Origin: Pseudomonas duriflava
GTDB lineage: Bacteria > Pseudomonadota > Gammaproteobacteria > Pseudomonadales > Pseudomonadaceae
Direction: 5' to 3'
Assembly: GCF_007830155.1 (NCBI RefSeq)
Contig: NZ_VLKY01000011.1
Location: 1-64,000, forward strand
Length of the DNA: 64,000 nucleotides
Part shown: piece by piece, positions 8,953 to 16,724 of the stretch
Layout: the number at the start of each line of letters is the position of its first letter
How positions within the stretch are numbered: position 1 is the first letter of the stretch
Position numbers and translations under genes: made by a program
The notes under the pieces: generated by a model
Database searches by the model: none
What the model was told of the DNA's origin: nothing
What the model saw: the letters and a program-made list of their open reading frames with translations, nothing else

Positions 8953-9275
8953 CTACGCTGATCGTTATCCAGGCGCGTGTAGGACGCTCAACGGCATTAG
9001 AGCGTTTGCTGGCAGAGCTACCTGGCTTGGCGCAAAGACCAGAAGGGTGCTTGGTTTTTAGTATGAAACCAGCAGGGCAGAAAGAGCTCACTTGGGAGGT
9101 CCGGGCTTTATGGACTCAACCAGAGGCCATGCAGGTACATTTCGAGCAACAGTGTTCACCCATTCTGAATCAGGCTCTCCACAAAGGACTGGCCTTGCGT
9201 ATGGACTTTCTTTCCTTTTCGAATGAGGCACTACAAGAGGGCAAATGTATGGGGTCGGCTGCTTTAATAGAGTAG
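8934..9275 (+). CDS. Antibiotic-biosynthesis-monooxygenase (ABM) domain protein
   Basis: A 113-residue dimeric alpha-beta barrel protein. It starts with the strand TTLIVIQARVGRS, then the helix ALERLLAELP and EGCLVFSMKPAGQ, the pattern of ABM/quinol monooxygenase proteins (YgiN-like), which oxidise quinols or act as small heme-free monooxygenases. GAGG precedes the ATG by six bases. It overlaps the end of the SDR stub, suggesting that both were once one operon responding to the AraC-type regulator. The substrate is unknown. Confidence 0.8.
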   Translation: MSNPILTTLIVIQARVGRSTALERLLAELPGLAQRPEGCLVFSMKPAGQKELTWEVRALWTQPEAMQVHFEQQCSPILNQALHKGLALRMDFLSFSNEALQEGKCMGSAALIE

Positions 9276-9519
9276 TCATAGTGCTGCCAGCCTCGCCTAA
9301 ATAAGGTAAACGCTTTAGCGGCGCGTTTCTTAACTAAAAAATATTTCTTTAATAAAATTTTGTAATACCATCCCATTGCGAGTGTTGTGTAATTGAATGC
9401 CATACTCCCGAAAAGCTAAAAGGCATATGCCATAAAAGGTCGGGATGGGTAGTCTGTCGATGCTGTTCGTATAAAATTCTTCTAAAGAAGTAGCCTTGTC
9501 TCATATTAAAGTCTATAAC

Positions 9520-9531
9520 GAATAGCTATTC
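9520..9531. promoter_or_regulatory. Perfect palindrome upstream of the Tus-like gene
   Basis: GAATAGCTATTC is a perfect 12-bp palindrome 31 bases upstream of the start codon at 9562, within the likely promoter. A second inverted repeat, TTCTT-CTA-AAGAA, lies about 50 bases further upstream. Their role is unknown; E. coli tus is autoregulated by a Ter site in the same place, but these repeats do not resemble Ter. Confidence 0.3.
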
Positions 9532-9561
9532 AGCTATGGTATTACCCGAGCGAGGTTATTC

Positions 9562-10533
9562 ATGATCTCTGATCTTCGCGATGCTTGGCAGGAAATGCTG
9601 GAGGCGCAGCGTACCTTTAACAGTCTCTGGCCTTCGGCTGTCGTGCATGCACAGGTATGGCTCTTGCCTATTAATCGAGAGGCAAAAGGGTTGACCCAAA
9701 TCACGCCCCATGAGCTGGTTGGTGAGCCTGCCATTGAAGCCACCAAAAAGGCCATTTTGCAGTTTGAGCAAGAGGAAGGGCAGCACCCTAGTACAGTCAT
9801 GCGCTTGCCTGGCTGGATTGGAGTATCCGGCTCAGTCCTAGAGGCGGCTCGCGAAGCCAATGCTGCCAGGGATCGGTTTCTCCACGTACTGGCCGAGGAC
9901 GCGAGGTCAATGAACCTGAAATCGCTTTCCAAAGGCAAACATGCCCGTACGGCATTGAAATTACCTCTTGTTATCAAGCAGATCGAACGGCATATCCAAG
10001 TCTTCGAAGGGGTTCCTCGGCGTATTCTGTTTACCTGGGCTGGCAAGACGGCGGCGCCCGAAAGCATTCCGGTAAAGGACGTCATCGAAAAGGTCGAGCT
10101 TCAGCTGGCGGAGGCGGTGGCCAAGGCGGACATGGATAAGGAGCGCGGCCTGCGAATGGAGCTGAAGGCGCTCGGTTTTCTGGATAGCAAGGCTGAATTA
10201 CATCGTTATCGACCGATTGCCCCGCATCCACGAGTCATGCTTTATTTTTCAAAAAGCTCACGCTACGACGCCATGCCTCACGCTAATCTACCGATCTTCG
10301 TGTCGCTCGATGAAAAACAGCCATGGCCTAAAGTTGATCCCCTCGAGGCGTTTGATGCAGAACAGGCACAGGCCGAGCGCTCCGACAAGGTTCCTCGCCA
10401 AGAGATCATTCCACGGTTGGGGTTGTACTTGAAGACCACGGATCGCAAGCGCAGAAATGCTTCGGTTGCTACGGCTGTGGAGACGTTACCGCGAACCTCG
10501 GTGATTTCCACGTATGGTCAGCGTCAAAGGTAA
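9562..10533 (+). CDS. tus: Tus-like DNA replication terminus site-binding protein
   Basis: The 323-residue product resembles E. coli Tus (309 aa) along its length. Visible matches are RLPGW at 81-85 (RLPG in Tus), ILFTWAGK at 155-162 (LRFGWANK, a DNA-contacting segment), RYRPIAPHPRV at 215-225 (IKRPVKVQPIARV), the following AMPHANLPIFVSL (VQHACPTPLIALI), and EIIPRLGLYLK at 281-291 (LIIPRLHLYV). Tus binds Ter sites and blocks replication forks arriving from one side. A basic tail of about 30 residues extends beyond the E. coli C-terminus. GAGG lies eight bases before the ATG. Tus is typical of Enterobacterales and rare in Pseudomonas, so horizontal or plasmid origin is possible. Homology is firm; activity and Ter sequence are not known. 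Confidence 0.85.
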   Translation: MISDLRDAWQEMLEAQRTFNSLWPSAVVHAQVWLLPINREAKGLTQITPHELVGEPAIEATKKAILQFEQEEGQHPSTVMRLPGWIGVSGSVLEAAREANAARDRFLHVLAEDARSMNLKSLSKGKHARTALKLPLVIKQIERHIQVFEGVPRRILFTWAGKTAAPESIPVKDVIEKVELQLAEAVAKADMDKERGLRMELKALGFLDSKAELHRYRPIAPHPRVMLYFSKSSRYDAMPHANLPIFVSLDEKQPWPKVDPLEAFDAEQAQAERSDKVPRQEIIPRLGLYLKTTDRKRRNASVATAVETLPRTSVISTYGQRQR

Positions 10534-10567
10534 ATGCAGATAAGAGCGGGGGAAGGGCTCCTGAAAG

Positions 10568-10595
10568 ACCCGAACAACTAATATGCTGTTCGGGT
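10568..10595 (+). terminator. Hairpin downstream of the Tus-like gene
   Basis: A nine-base-pair stem ACCCGAACA / TGTTCGGGT with a ten-base loop lies 35 bases after the stop codon. The following GTTATGTG is only weakly T-rich. Confidence 0.55.
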
Positions 10596-10649
10596 GTTAT
10601 GTGTCCATGTCATCAAAAGAATGCATTATGGCCACATACGGCAGGCTTA

Positions 10650-11021
10650 TTATTCATCCTTACCTTTCACAATCTCGACGATAGCGCTCGATGTTGTTTT
10701 GAGCAGTACGTAGTCACGCCCGATCTTGACCCATTGCTGGTCTTCTTCCGGTTCCTTTAGGCCATGGGCCTTGGGATCTTTGATCCGGTACACATCACGC
10801 TGATATTTATCAGGAGCTTCGCTGCCAATTTCATAGACATTACCGTCAGTAGGATCAATGACCGAGAGATCTCCTTTCTGATTCTTGTCTTTAGAGATAA
10901 CCGAGTCCTGATATTTATCATTCGACGGTTGATACTTTCCTGCCGCGTCCTGTGCAAATACGCCTGTACTCGCCAGGGATGTACCCAGTAGCAAGCATGC
11001 AGTCAATGCTTTGATATTCAT
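10650..11021 (-). CDS. RcnB-like small periplasmic protein
   Basis: The 123-residue protein has a signal peptide (MNIKALTACLLLGTSLASTGVFAQ) and so is periplasmic. The C-terminal segment QQWVKIGRDYVLLKTTSSAIVEIV matches the RcnB/YohN pattern of a W-V-x-x-G-x-D-Y-x-L-x strand pair. RcnB of E. coli modulates nickel/cobalt homeostasis, but most relatives have no known role. The start at 11021 is chosen because GGAGGA lies six bases upstream. The middle is polar with repeated KYQ motifs (GKYQPSNDKYQD, DKYQRDVY). No metal-exporter gene is nearby, so a metal role is not supported here. Confidence 0.65.
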   Translation of the reverse strand: MNIKALTACLLLGTSLASTGVFAQDAAGKYQPSNDKYQDSVISKDKNQKGDLSVIDPTDGNVYEIGSEAPDKYQRDVYRIKDPKAHGLKEPEEDQQWVKIGRDYVLLKTTSSAIVEIVKGKDE

Positions 11022-11157
11022 GTCTTCCTCCAACGATCAGACTTATTGGTTTTGACCACCGCAGGCTTGGTAATTTCCCTTGTGATCGTAATCTTTCATG
11101 TCGGGAGCGAGACGGGTTTTGCTTGCCAGCGCCGATTTGGCACTGGCAAAGCAGCTT

Positions 11158-12102
11158 TTACGACCTTAACTCGACATCCAGCAAGCCGAGTAACAGGCTG
11201 ATAGTAAAGAATGACGCGAGCGTGGCCACCATAAGCGTAGCGGCGCAGCGGCCTTCAAAGCCGAAGCGCTGTCCCAGAATAGGGTAGACACTCATCATCG
11301 GAGCGCTGGCCAAGAGAACAGCCGCCAGCTTGAGGATAGGATCTACGGCTGGCATCAGCAGGAGCAGGCCAAACACTGCCAATGGGTGTAGGAGTAGCTT
11401 GGCAAAGGACGTTTGCCCTACGTCCTTGATCATGCCTTTTGCCTTGAGACCATAGAGCGAAGCGCCAATAACGAACAGCGCAACAGGTGCCGAGGCATGG
11501 GCCAGCATATCGACAACGGTAAAGAGTGCTGTAGGTAATTGGATGTTAAGGCTGGACAATAGCAGTCCAATGACGAGGCCAATAATGATAGGGCTCTTAC
11601 TCAAACGTTTGGCTGTTTCGAAGAGCATGCGTAAGACACCGCCTTCACGGTGGCGACTGGCCTCGGCTATGGCTAGAGCCATGGGAATCATGATGAGATT
11701 CTCTACCAGCATGTTCAAGGCCAGGGCCACGGCTGCTGGAGGCCCAATGACCAGCGCCGCAATGGGATAGCCGATGAAACCACTGTTGGAAACTGACATG
11801 CCCATGGCTGTGATAGCACTACTGTCAAGTGCCTCCTTACGTACATGACGGGCATAAAAAAAACCGCCCCAAAAGACAAGTAAGGACCCACCAGCGTAAG
11901 CAACCAGGTAATAAAAGTTGAATACGTGATCGATGGGACTTTGTGATAAGGCTTTGATAATCAAGGCAGGCATGGCGAAGGTAATGACAAAACTCCCTAG
12001 GCCACGCACTTGTTCTCGTGTCAGAAGACCCGAGCGGGAAGACAGAAAGCCCAGCCCGATCAAAATGAATATTGGCGCTGTGATGGAAAGAATCTGAAGC
12101 AC
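11158..12102 (-). CDS. AEC-family (auxin efflux carrier-like) transporter
   Basis: A 314-residue inner-membrane protein with about ten hydrophobic segments. FILIGLGFLSSR at the N-terminus, GFIGYPIAALVIGPPA in the middle and ASAPMMSVYPILGQRFG near the end are characteristic of AEC permeases (PF03547), which move malonate, malate and other carboxylates or, in eukaryotes, auxin. It is followed by the separate RcnB-like gene and has no catabolic neighbour that would reveal a substrate. Family clear; direction of transport and substrate unknown. Confidence 0.88.
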   Translation of the reverse strand: MLQILSITAPIFILIGLGFLSSRSGLLTREQVRGLGSFVITFAMPALIIKALSQSPIDHVFNFYYLVAYAGGSLLVFWGGFFYARHVRKEALDSSAITAMGMSVSNSGFIGYPIAALVIGPPAAVALALNMLVENLIMIPMALAIAEASRHREGGVLRMLFETAKRLSKSPIIIGLVIGLLLSSLNIQLPTALFTVVDMLAHASAPVALFVIGASLYGLKAKGMIKDVGQTSFAKLLLHPLAVFGLLLLMPAVDPILKLAAVLLASAPMMSVYPILGQRFGFEGRCAATLMVATLASFFTISLLLGLLDVELRS

Positions 12103-12311
12103 GAGGTCCGTTCCGTAAAGGCGATCCAGGCATCATGGCAGTTCATCAGGCAGAGTCCAACCGCCGGATCGATAAACGCCTGGCAAATGCTAGAGTACCG
12201 TTCGGTATTGCAAGGCAGCCTCCGGTCTATGAACTTAAAGTTTTGTGACTGACTCGACGAACTTAATAAGAGCCTGAAAGTCATAGCGGCTGTTAACAAG
12301 GAGAGGTCTTC

Positions 12312-12419
12312 ATGGCAACCATCAACAAGCGCAAAGTATCAGGCGAAGGAATGACAGAGCTGTTCTGGGGGCTATTCTTTTTGAGTATCTTCTTGATCAG
12401 TCTGACTGCTCAGGCATAA
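12312..12419 (+). CDS. Small single-pass membrane protein (35 aa)
   Basis: The ORF MATINKRKVSGEGMTELF... has a polar, basic N-terminus and one hydrophobic helix (LFWGLFFLSIFLISLTAQA). AAGGAGAGG lies about seven bases upstream of the ATG, which is a strong ribosome-binding site. This layout is common for small membrane regulators or complex-stabilising subunits. It is alone between the AEC and MocR genes. I cannot assign a function; the coding call rests on the ribosome site and the clean helix. Confidence 0.6.
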   Translation: MATINKRKVSGEGMTELFWGLFFLSIFLISLTAQA

Positions 12420-12483
12420 GTGTCGGCCTTGTCCTGCTTTTAAACTATGCGCCTAGACAGAGACGCTGTGCTGAGCAAGCGAG

Positions 12484-13818
12484 TTAACTTATTGCTGAGG
12501 CAATACGTTCAAGTGCCTGTTTGAGCACGACGCGATCCGGGGCAGCTGAAAGACTGAAACGTACGGCATCGATTGTTGTAGACGTAACGGCAAAGGTCGA
12601 TGCACCCACACCTTCTACTCCAGCGGCTCGGCAACGCTCCGCTAAACCTTGACCGGTCCCGGTCATCCACAGATGTGGACTAGGCTGTGCTGAGGTAACC
12701 CAATGAGTACCCAGCAGCCTTCTTGCCAACCGCCAACGCTGACCCACTTCCTCTTGCTGCCAGGCGAGACGTCGACTGGCTGTGCCGTCTTGAATCCAGC
12801 GCTGGGCAATCTCTAGGCAAAGTGGAGAGATCGCCCAATGGGTAGCTTGCCCTTCAGGGTCTATTCGTTCCAGAAGTGAGTGCGGACCCGCTAAAAAGCC
12901 GATCCTCAAGCCCGGGGCTACGGTCTTGGAAAGGCTCGTGATCATGAGCGTGCGTTTAGGAAGGACCTGCGCTAAGGGCGGTTCATTGGAAAGGGCACCA
13001 TATACATCGTCTTCGATGATCCAGAGCGCGTGACGGTGCACGATCTCTGCAAGAAGGTGCCGACGCTCCGCCGTCATGGAGAGACCCGTTGGGTTCTGCA
13101 GGGTCGGGATGAGAACGACGACCCGTGCCCCTGTAGCGCGAACGAGACGATCCAAGGCATCGGGAACAGGACCTTGTGCATCCAGTGGTATGCCATGCAG
13201 CGGTAGACGTAACTGCCGGGCAGCTGCCTTGATGCCTGGTGCGGTCAGGTGCTCAGCCAGTACCGGCTCGCCCGGCTTGCACAAAGCGAGTAAGGCCGCG
13301 AACACGCCTTGTTGTGCGCCGGCACATAACATGAGCTGGTTCGGTGAGTAGCTCATCCCGCGCAAAGCCAACCAATTGGCACCTGCAATGCAACCTTGCG
13401 TCAACCTGTCCGGCATAAGGTATCCCTGATGGGCAAATCCATGAACCGTACCGGCTAATGTAGAAAGTGCATCCTCCAGGTCCCGGTTATAGGGGTCCAG
13501 TGCCGGAACATGTGTAGACAGATCGATACAGGGCAGGCTGGGAGAAGGGGCTTTCAGGCGAAACAGCGTGGCCTCCTTGCTGCCTGCCAGTACATAAGTG
13601 CCGCGACCGACTTCACCTGAAACGAGATGTCGGCGTGCCGCTTCGCGGTAAGCCTGCATGGTTGTGCTGGGGTTGAGTCCGAGATGCCAAGCCAGTCGCC
13701 GTTGCGGTGGCAGTCGATCACCAACCTTCAACTCGCCAGATTCAATAGCTGCAGCAATAGCATCTACCAAAGCCAAATAGCGAGGCTGAGAGGAGGGCGT
13801 GAGTACAGGTGTCCACAT
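12484..13818 (-). CDS. MocR-type transcriptional regulator (GntR HTH + aminotransferase fold)
   Basis: The 444-residue protein has an N-terminal GntR winged helix (residues ~10-75, KVGDRLPPQRRLAWHLGLN) joined to a fold-type I aminotransferase-like domain (~100-440). The PLP lysine is in SLSKTVAPGLRIGF. MocR/PdxR/GabR proteins sense PLP or amino-acid aldimines and control a divergent gene. The divergent neighbour here is a threonine-dehydratase-like PLP enzyme, and a strong inverted repeat abuts this gene's start codon, so control of that pair is likely. The effector is unknown. Confidence 0.92.
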   Translation of the reverse strand: MWTPVLTPSSQPRYLALVDAIAAAIESGELKVGDRLPPQRRLAWHLGLNPSTTMQAYREAARRHLVSGEVGRGTYVLAGSKEATLFRLKAPSPSLPCIDLSTHVPALDPYNRDLEDALSTLAGTVHGFAHQGYLMPDRLTQGCIAGANWLALRGMSYSPNQLMLCAGAQQGVFAALLALCKPGEPVLAEHLTAPGIKAAARQLRLPLHGIPLDAQGPVPDALDRLVRATGARVVVLIPTLQNPTGLSMTAERRHLLAEIVHRHALWIIEDDVYGALSNEPPLAQVLPKRTLMITSLSKTVAPGLRIGFLAGPHSLLERIDPEGQATHWAISPLCLEIAQRWIQDGTASRRLAWQQEEVGQRWRLARRLLGTHWVTSAQPSPHLWMTGTGQGLAERCRAAGVEGVGASTFAVTSTTIDAVRFSLSAAPDRVVLKQALERIASAIS

Positions 13819-13839
13819 TTATTGCCTGCCATGCAATAA
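13819..13839. promoter_or_regulatory. Inverted repeat in the MocR/dehydratase divergent promoter
   Basis: TTATTGC-N7-GCAATAA is a perfect 7+7 bp inverted repeat directly upstream of the MocR start codon, in the 84-base gap shared with the divergent dehydratase. It is the best operator candidate for the MocR protein. Confidence 0.5.
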
Positions 13840-13902
13840 AAGAATAGAGCCATACAATGAGTGATAAGTATGCTGGGGTCAATCAGCCCTGGAGATCTGC
13901 TC

Positions 13903-14859
13903 ATGTTTGATTTGTCTTCTTTGCAGGACGCCGCACGCACTGTGTATGCCGCCATGCCCCCTACACCTCAGTATGCATGGCCGCTTTTATCTGCGCGGAT
14001 AGGTGCAACGGTGTGGGTCAAGCATGAAAACCATACGCCGACAGGCGCATTCAAAGTGCGAGGCGGCTTGGTGTACGTTGAGGCGCTGTTGCGTCGCTAC
14101 TCGCATTTGACCGGCTTGGTCACGGCAACGCGGGGCAATCATGGGCAAAGTCTTGCCTATGCTTGCCGAGCCGTTGGAGTAGGGCTATGGATTGTCGTGC
14201 CGAAGGGTAATTCTCGTGAAAAGAATGCGGCTATGCGCGCCTTGGGCGCTACGGTTATTGAATGCGGGCGAGACTTTGACGAGGCGCGTGAGCATGCGGC
14301 AGCGTTGGCTCAGTCCAAGGGGTATTATCAGGTGCCCGCCTTTCATACCGACCTCGTCCGGGGCGTAGCCACCTATGCTTTGGAGCTATTCGAGGCAGTA
14401 CATGGGCTGGATACGGTTTATGTACCGATCGGAATGGGATCAGGAATATGCGGATTGATTCAGGCCCGTGATCTTCTAGGGCTCAAGACCGAAATCGTAG
14501 GCGTGGTTTCGTCCACAGCAGATGCCTTTGCACAAAGCTTCGAGCAAGGTTGTATCGTTACTACCTCTACAGCGCAGACCCTGGCAGATGGCATGGCCTG
14601 TCGCATTCCTGAAGCAGAGCCCCTGGCCGTGGTTCGGCAAGGAGCTGCGCGTATAGTCCGAGTAACCGATGAAGAAGTCTGCCGGGGCATAAAGGCCCTG
14701 TATGAGGATACCCATAACTTGGCGGAAGGCGCAGGCGCCGCTGCTCTAGCGGCTCTGCTGAAGGAGCGTGCCCAGCAGCAGGGGCGCCAGGTGGCGGTGA
14801 TTCTGAGTGGTGCCAATATTGACCGGGATCAAGCTGCGAGCATCCTGGCTGAGCCATGA
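13903..14859 (+). CDS. Threonine/serine dehydratase-like PLP enzyme
   Basis: This 318-residue fold-type II PLP enzyme belongs to the threonine dehydratase group. The PLP lysine is in TGAFKVRGG, the phosphate loop in GMGSGICG, and ATRGNHGQSLAYA is the family-typical substrate loop. It lacks a C-terminal ACT regulatory domain, as in catabolic dehydratases. The start at 13903 (MFDLSSLQD) has GGAG eight bases upstream; a longer start at 13861 does not. It is divergent from the MocR regulator. Substrates could be L-threonine, L-serine or a related 3-hydroxy amino acid such as hydroxyaspartate. Confidence 0.88.
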   Translation: MFDLSSLQDAARTVYAAMPPTPQYAWPLLSARIGATVWVKHENHTPTGAFKVRGGLVYVEALLRRYSHLTGLVTATRGNHGQSLAYACRAVGVGLWIVVPKGNSREKNAAMRALGATVIECGRDFDEAREHAAALAQSKGYYQVPAFHTDLVRGVATYALELFEAVHGLDTVYVPIGMGSGICGLIQARDLLGLKTEIVGVVSSTADAFAQSFEQGCIVTTSTAQTLADGMACRIPEAEPLAVVRQGAARIVRVTDEEVCRGIKALYEDTHNLAEGAGAAALAALLKERAQQQGRQVAVILSGANIDRDQAASILAEP

Positions 14860-14953
14860 ATCAAAATCGCTTCGAACGTTCACGAGTGCTCTACGTCTGA
14901 AGAGTAGAACCTGCAGCGTGCGGCAGGGAGAAGGTGACTTGCGAGGACACTTC

Positions 14954-15418
14954 ATGGCTACCGGAATCTCTTCAGTATTAATGACTCGGCGCTCTTTGAC
15001 CGCCACTGTATTGATTGGCATCGGCTTTATGGCGGCCATTGATGAAATCATCTTTCACCAGTTGTTGGCCTGGCACCATTTCGTGGACAGGGGTACAGGA
15101 GTGTTTGCCTTGCTGTCAGATGGCGTCCTGCACTCGGCCGAGCTGATCCTGTTGATTCTGGGTTTTTTCATGCTGGCTGAACTGCGTGAACACAAGGCTT
15201 TTGCGAAACCTTATGGGCAGGCAGGTTTCTTTTTGGGAATGGGTGGGTTTCAGCTATTCGATGGGATTATCGATCACAAGGTCCTCCGGCTGCATCAGGT
15301 TCGTTACGTTGATAACCTGCTCGTGTACGACGTAATGTGGAATCTGGCAGGAGGCATACTTTTGTTGATTGGCATCTTACTGCTGCGTAACGCTCGGCGT
15401 ATCTATGTAAGCTCATAA
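14954..15418 (+). CDS. DUF2243 membrane protein
   Basis: A 154-residue protein with four predicted membrane helices. FMAAIDEIIFHQLLAWHHF, LLSDGVLHSAELILL and FQLFDGIIDHKVLRLHQVR contain the conserved histidines and aspartates of DUF2243, suggestive of metal binding in the membrane. AGGA precedes the ATG at 14954. It is followed after ten bases by a CtaG-like gene; this DUF2243-CtaG pair recurs in bacteria and suggests a joint role in copper handling or cytochrome oxidase maturation. Biochemical function is not established. Confidence 0.85.
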   Translation: MATGISSVLMTRRSLTATVLIGIGFMAAIDEIIFHQLLAWHHFVDRGTGVFALLSDGVLHSAELILLILGFFMLAELREHKAFAKPYGQAGFFLGMGGFQLFDGIIDHKVLRLHQVRYVDNLLVYDVMWNLAGGILLLIGILLLRNARRIYVSS

Positions 15419-15428
15419 GGCGCCGGCG

Positions 15429-16238
15429 ATGATTTATCTAGAGATGCCTGGGCACGTTCCATGGCTGCTTGTCAGTGCTACCTTAGTGGGCTGGATTTTA
15501 TATCTATCTGCCTATTTACACTTGCAGGCTCAAGGGCGCTCATGGAGCCCATGGCGAGTCTCGAGTTTTGCCGGTGGGATCGTCCTGGTGCTTGTAGCAT
15601 TGCTTCCCCCGGTATCGACTTTTGCTCATGCCGATCTACGTGGGCACATGCTTCAACATCTGCTGCTGGGGATGTTTGCACCGCTCGGACTGGTATTCGG
15701 TGCGCCTGGAACGCTGTTACTCAAGACATTGCCTTCTGCCCAGGCGCGAGGGCTGGTCACTTTTCTAGGTAGACCCTTACCGCGTCGGCTCACACATCCG
15801 CTGACCGCTGCAGTCCTGGATATGGGGGGAATGTACCTGCTGTATCTTACGCCCCTATATGCTGCAAGCCAGAACAGCCCCTGGCTCCATACATGGTTGC
15901 ATCTGCATTTCCTGGTATCGGGATATCTGTTTACCTGGTCGATTGCCGGGCCGGATCCCGCCCTGCATCGACCTTCGTTGTGCACGCGATTGGTCGTACT
16001 GTTTCTGGCTACGGCTGCACATGCCGCACTGGCCAAACTGATGTACGGATTTTCTTATCCCCGTGGCCTCGGCCTTGAAAGCATCGAGCTGCAACGTGCA
16101 GCCCAGTGGATGTACTACGGTGGCGATATGGCTGAGGCGCTATTAATCGTTGCCTTTTGTTCACTCTGGTTCAGGCGTCGGCGCAAAAATACTCATATGC
16201 CTTTGCCGGCACTGATGAAAAGTTTGTCAACCCATTGA
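15429..16238 (+). CDS. ctaG: caa3-type CtaG-like cytochrome c oxidase assembly protein
   Basis: The 269-residue polytopic membrane protein (about seven helices) shows the histidine-rich pattern of the caa3_CtaG family (PF09678): RGHMLQHLLLGMFAPLG, WLHTWLHLHFLVSGYLFTW and WMYYGGDMAE. Such proteins are thought to help insert copper into the CuA or CuB centre of heme-copper oxidases. It is distinct from the Cox11-type CtaG. It lies in an operon with the DUF2243 gene; no oxidase subunits are encoded nearby, so the partner oxidase is elsewhere. Confidence 0.87.
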   Translation: MIYLEMPGHVPWLLVSATLVGWILYLSAYLHLQAQGRSWSPWRVSSFAGGIVLVLVALLPPVSTFAHADLRGHMLQHLLLGMFAPLGLVFGAPGTLLLKTLPSAQARGLVTFLGRPLPRRLTHPLTAAVLDMGGMYLLYLTPLYAASQNSPWLHTWLHLHFLVSGYLFTWSIAGPDPALHRPSLCTRLVVLFLATAAHAALAKLMYGFSYPRGLGLESIELQRAAQWMYYGGDMAEALLIVAFCSLWFRRRRKNTHMPLPALMKSLSTH

Positions 16239-16325
16239 TTCAGGAGGATGTTTCCATCATGTCCAGACGTGATGAAGGTGTACGATAAATGCTAGATTCA
16301 CCGTTCCATAGCAAGAGGTCTCGTC

Positions 16326-16640
16326 GTGAGCAATAAAAGCGCATCCACTATTCATTTACATACAGACGAGCCTGAGCCGCCACCTAGCAAAAAAGGTTGC
16401 CTAGGGCTGATGCTGGGCGCCGTTATCTTTATCTTTGCCATACTTGGCGGCTTGATCTACCTGTTTACCCGCGGTCCCTCACCGGAAGTCCAGGCCAATG
16501 AACAGCGTACCATCCAGGCTTGCGAGCAGCGTGCCAGCGCGCCGGACACCAGCGAGGCCGAGCGCTTTTCGATCGGTGAATCATGTCGGGAAATGCGCAA
16601 GCAGTACGTGAAGAAGTACGGAAAAGAACCCGGCGTCTGA
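16326..16640 (+). CDS. Hypothetical single-pass membrane protein (104 aa)
   Basis: The product has a polar N-terminus (~25 residues), one hydrophobic helix (LGLMLGAVIFIFAILGGLIYLF), and an external domain with two cysteines (IQACEQRA and GESCREM) that could form a disulfide. I do not recognise the family. AAGAGG lies near the GTG/ATG region upstream of 16326. It sits between the ctaG-like gene and a hydrolase gene on the same strand; shared transcription is possible but spacing is about 85 bases on each side. Confidence 0.65.
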   Translation: MSNKSASTIHLHTDEPEPPPSKKGCLGLMLGAVIFIFAILGGLIYLFTRGPSPEVQANEQRTIQACEQRASAPDTSEAERFSIGESCREMRKQYVKKYGKEPGV

Positions 16641-16724
16641 TCCCTTCGTCACTGCGCGTCGAAAGAGGGGAACCCTGACCTTGAATAGGGGGCCACATCT
16701 GAACAGGTTTTCAGGAGGCCTTTT

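Noticed and set aside
11041-11157. Minus-strand frame ending DYDHKGNYQACGGQNQ between the AEC and RcnB-like genes
   Set aside because: It looks like the C-terminus of a small secreted protein, but it has no start codon upstream within non-overlapping sequence; too short to call as a gene or a sure remnant.
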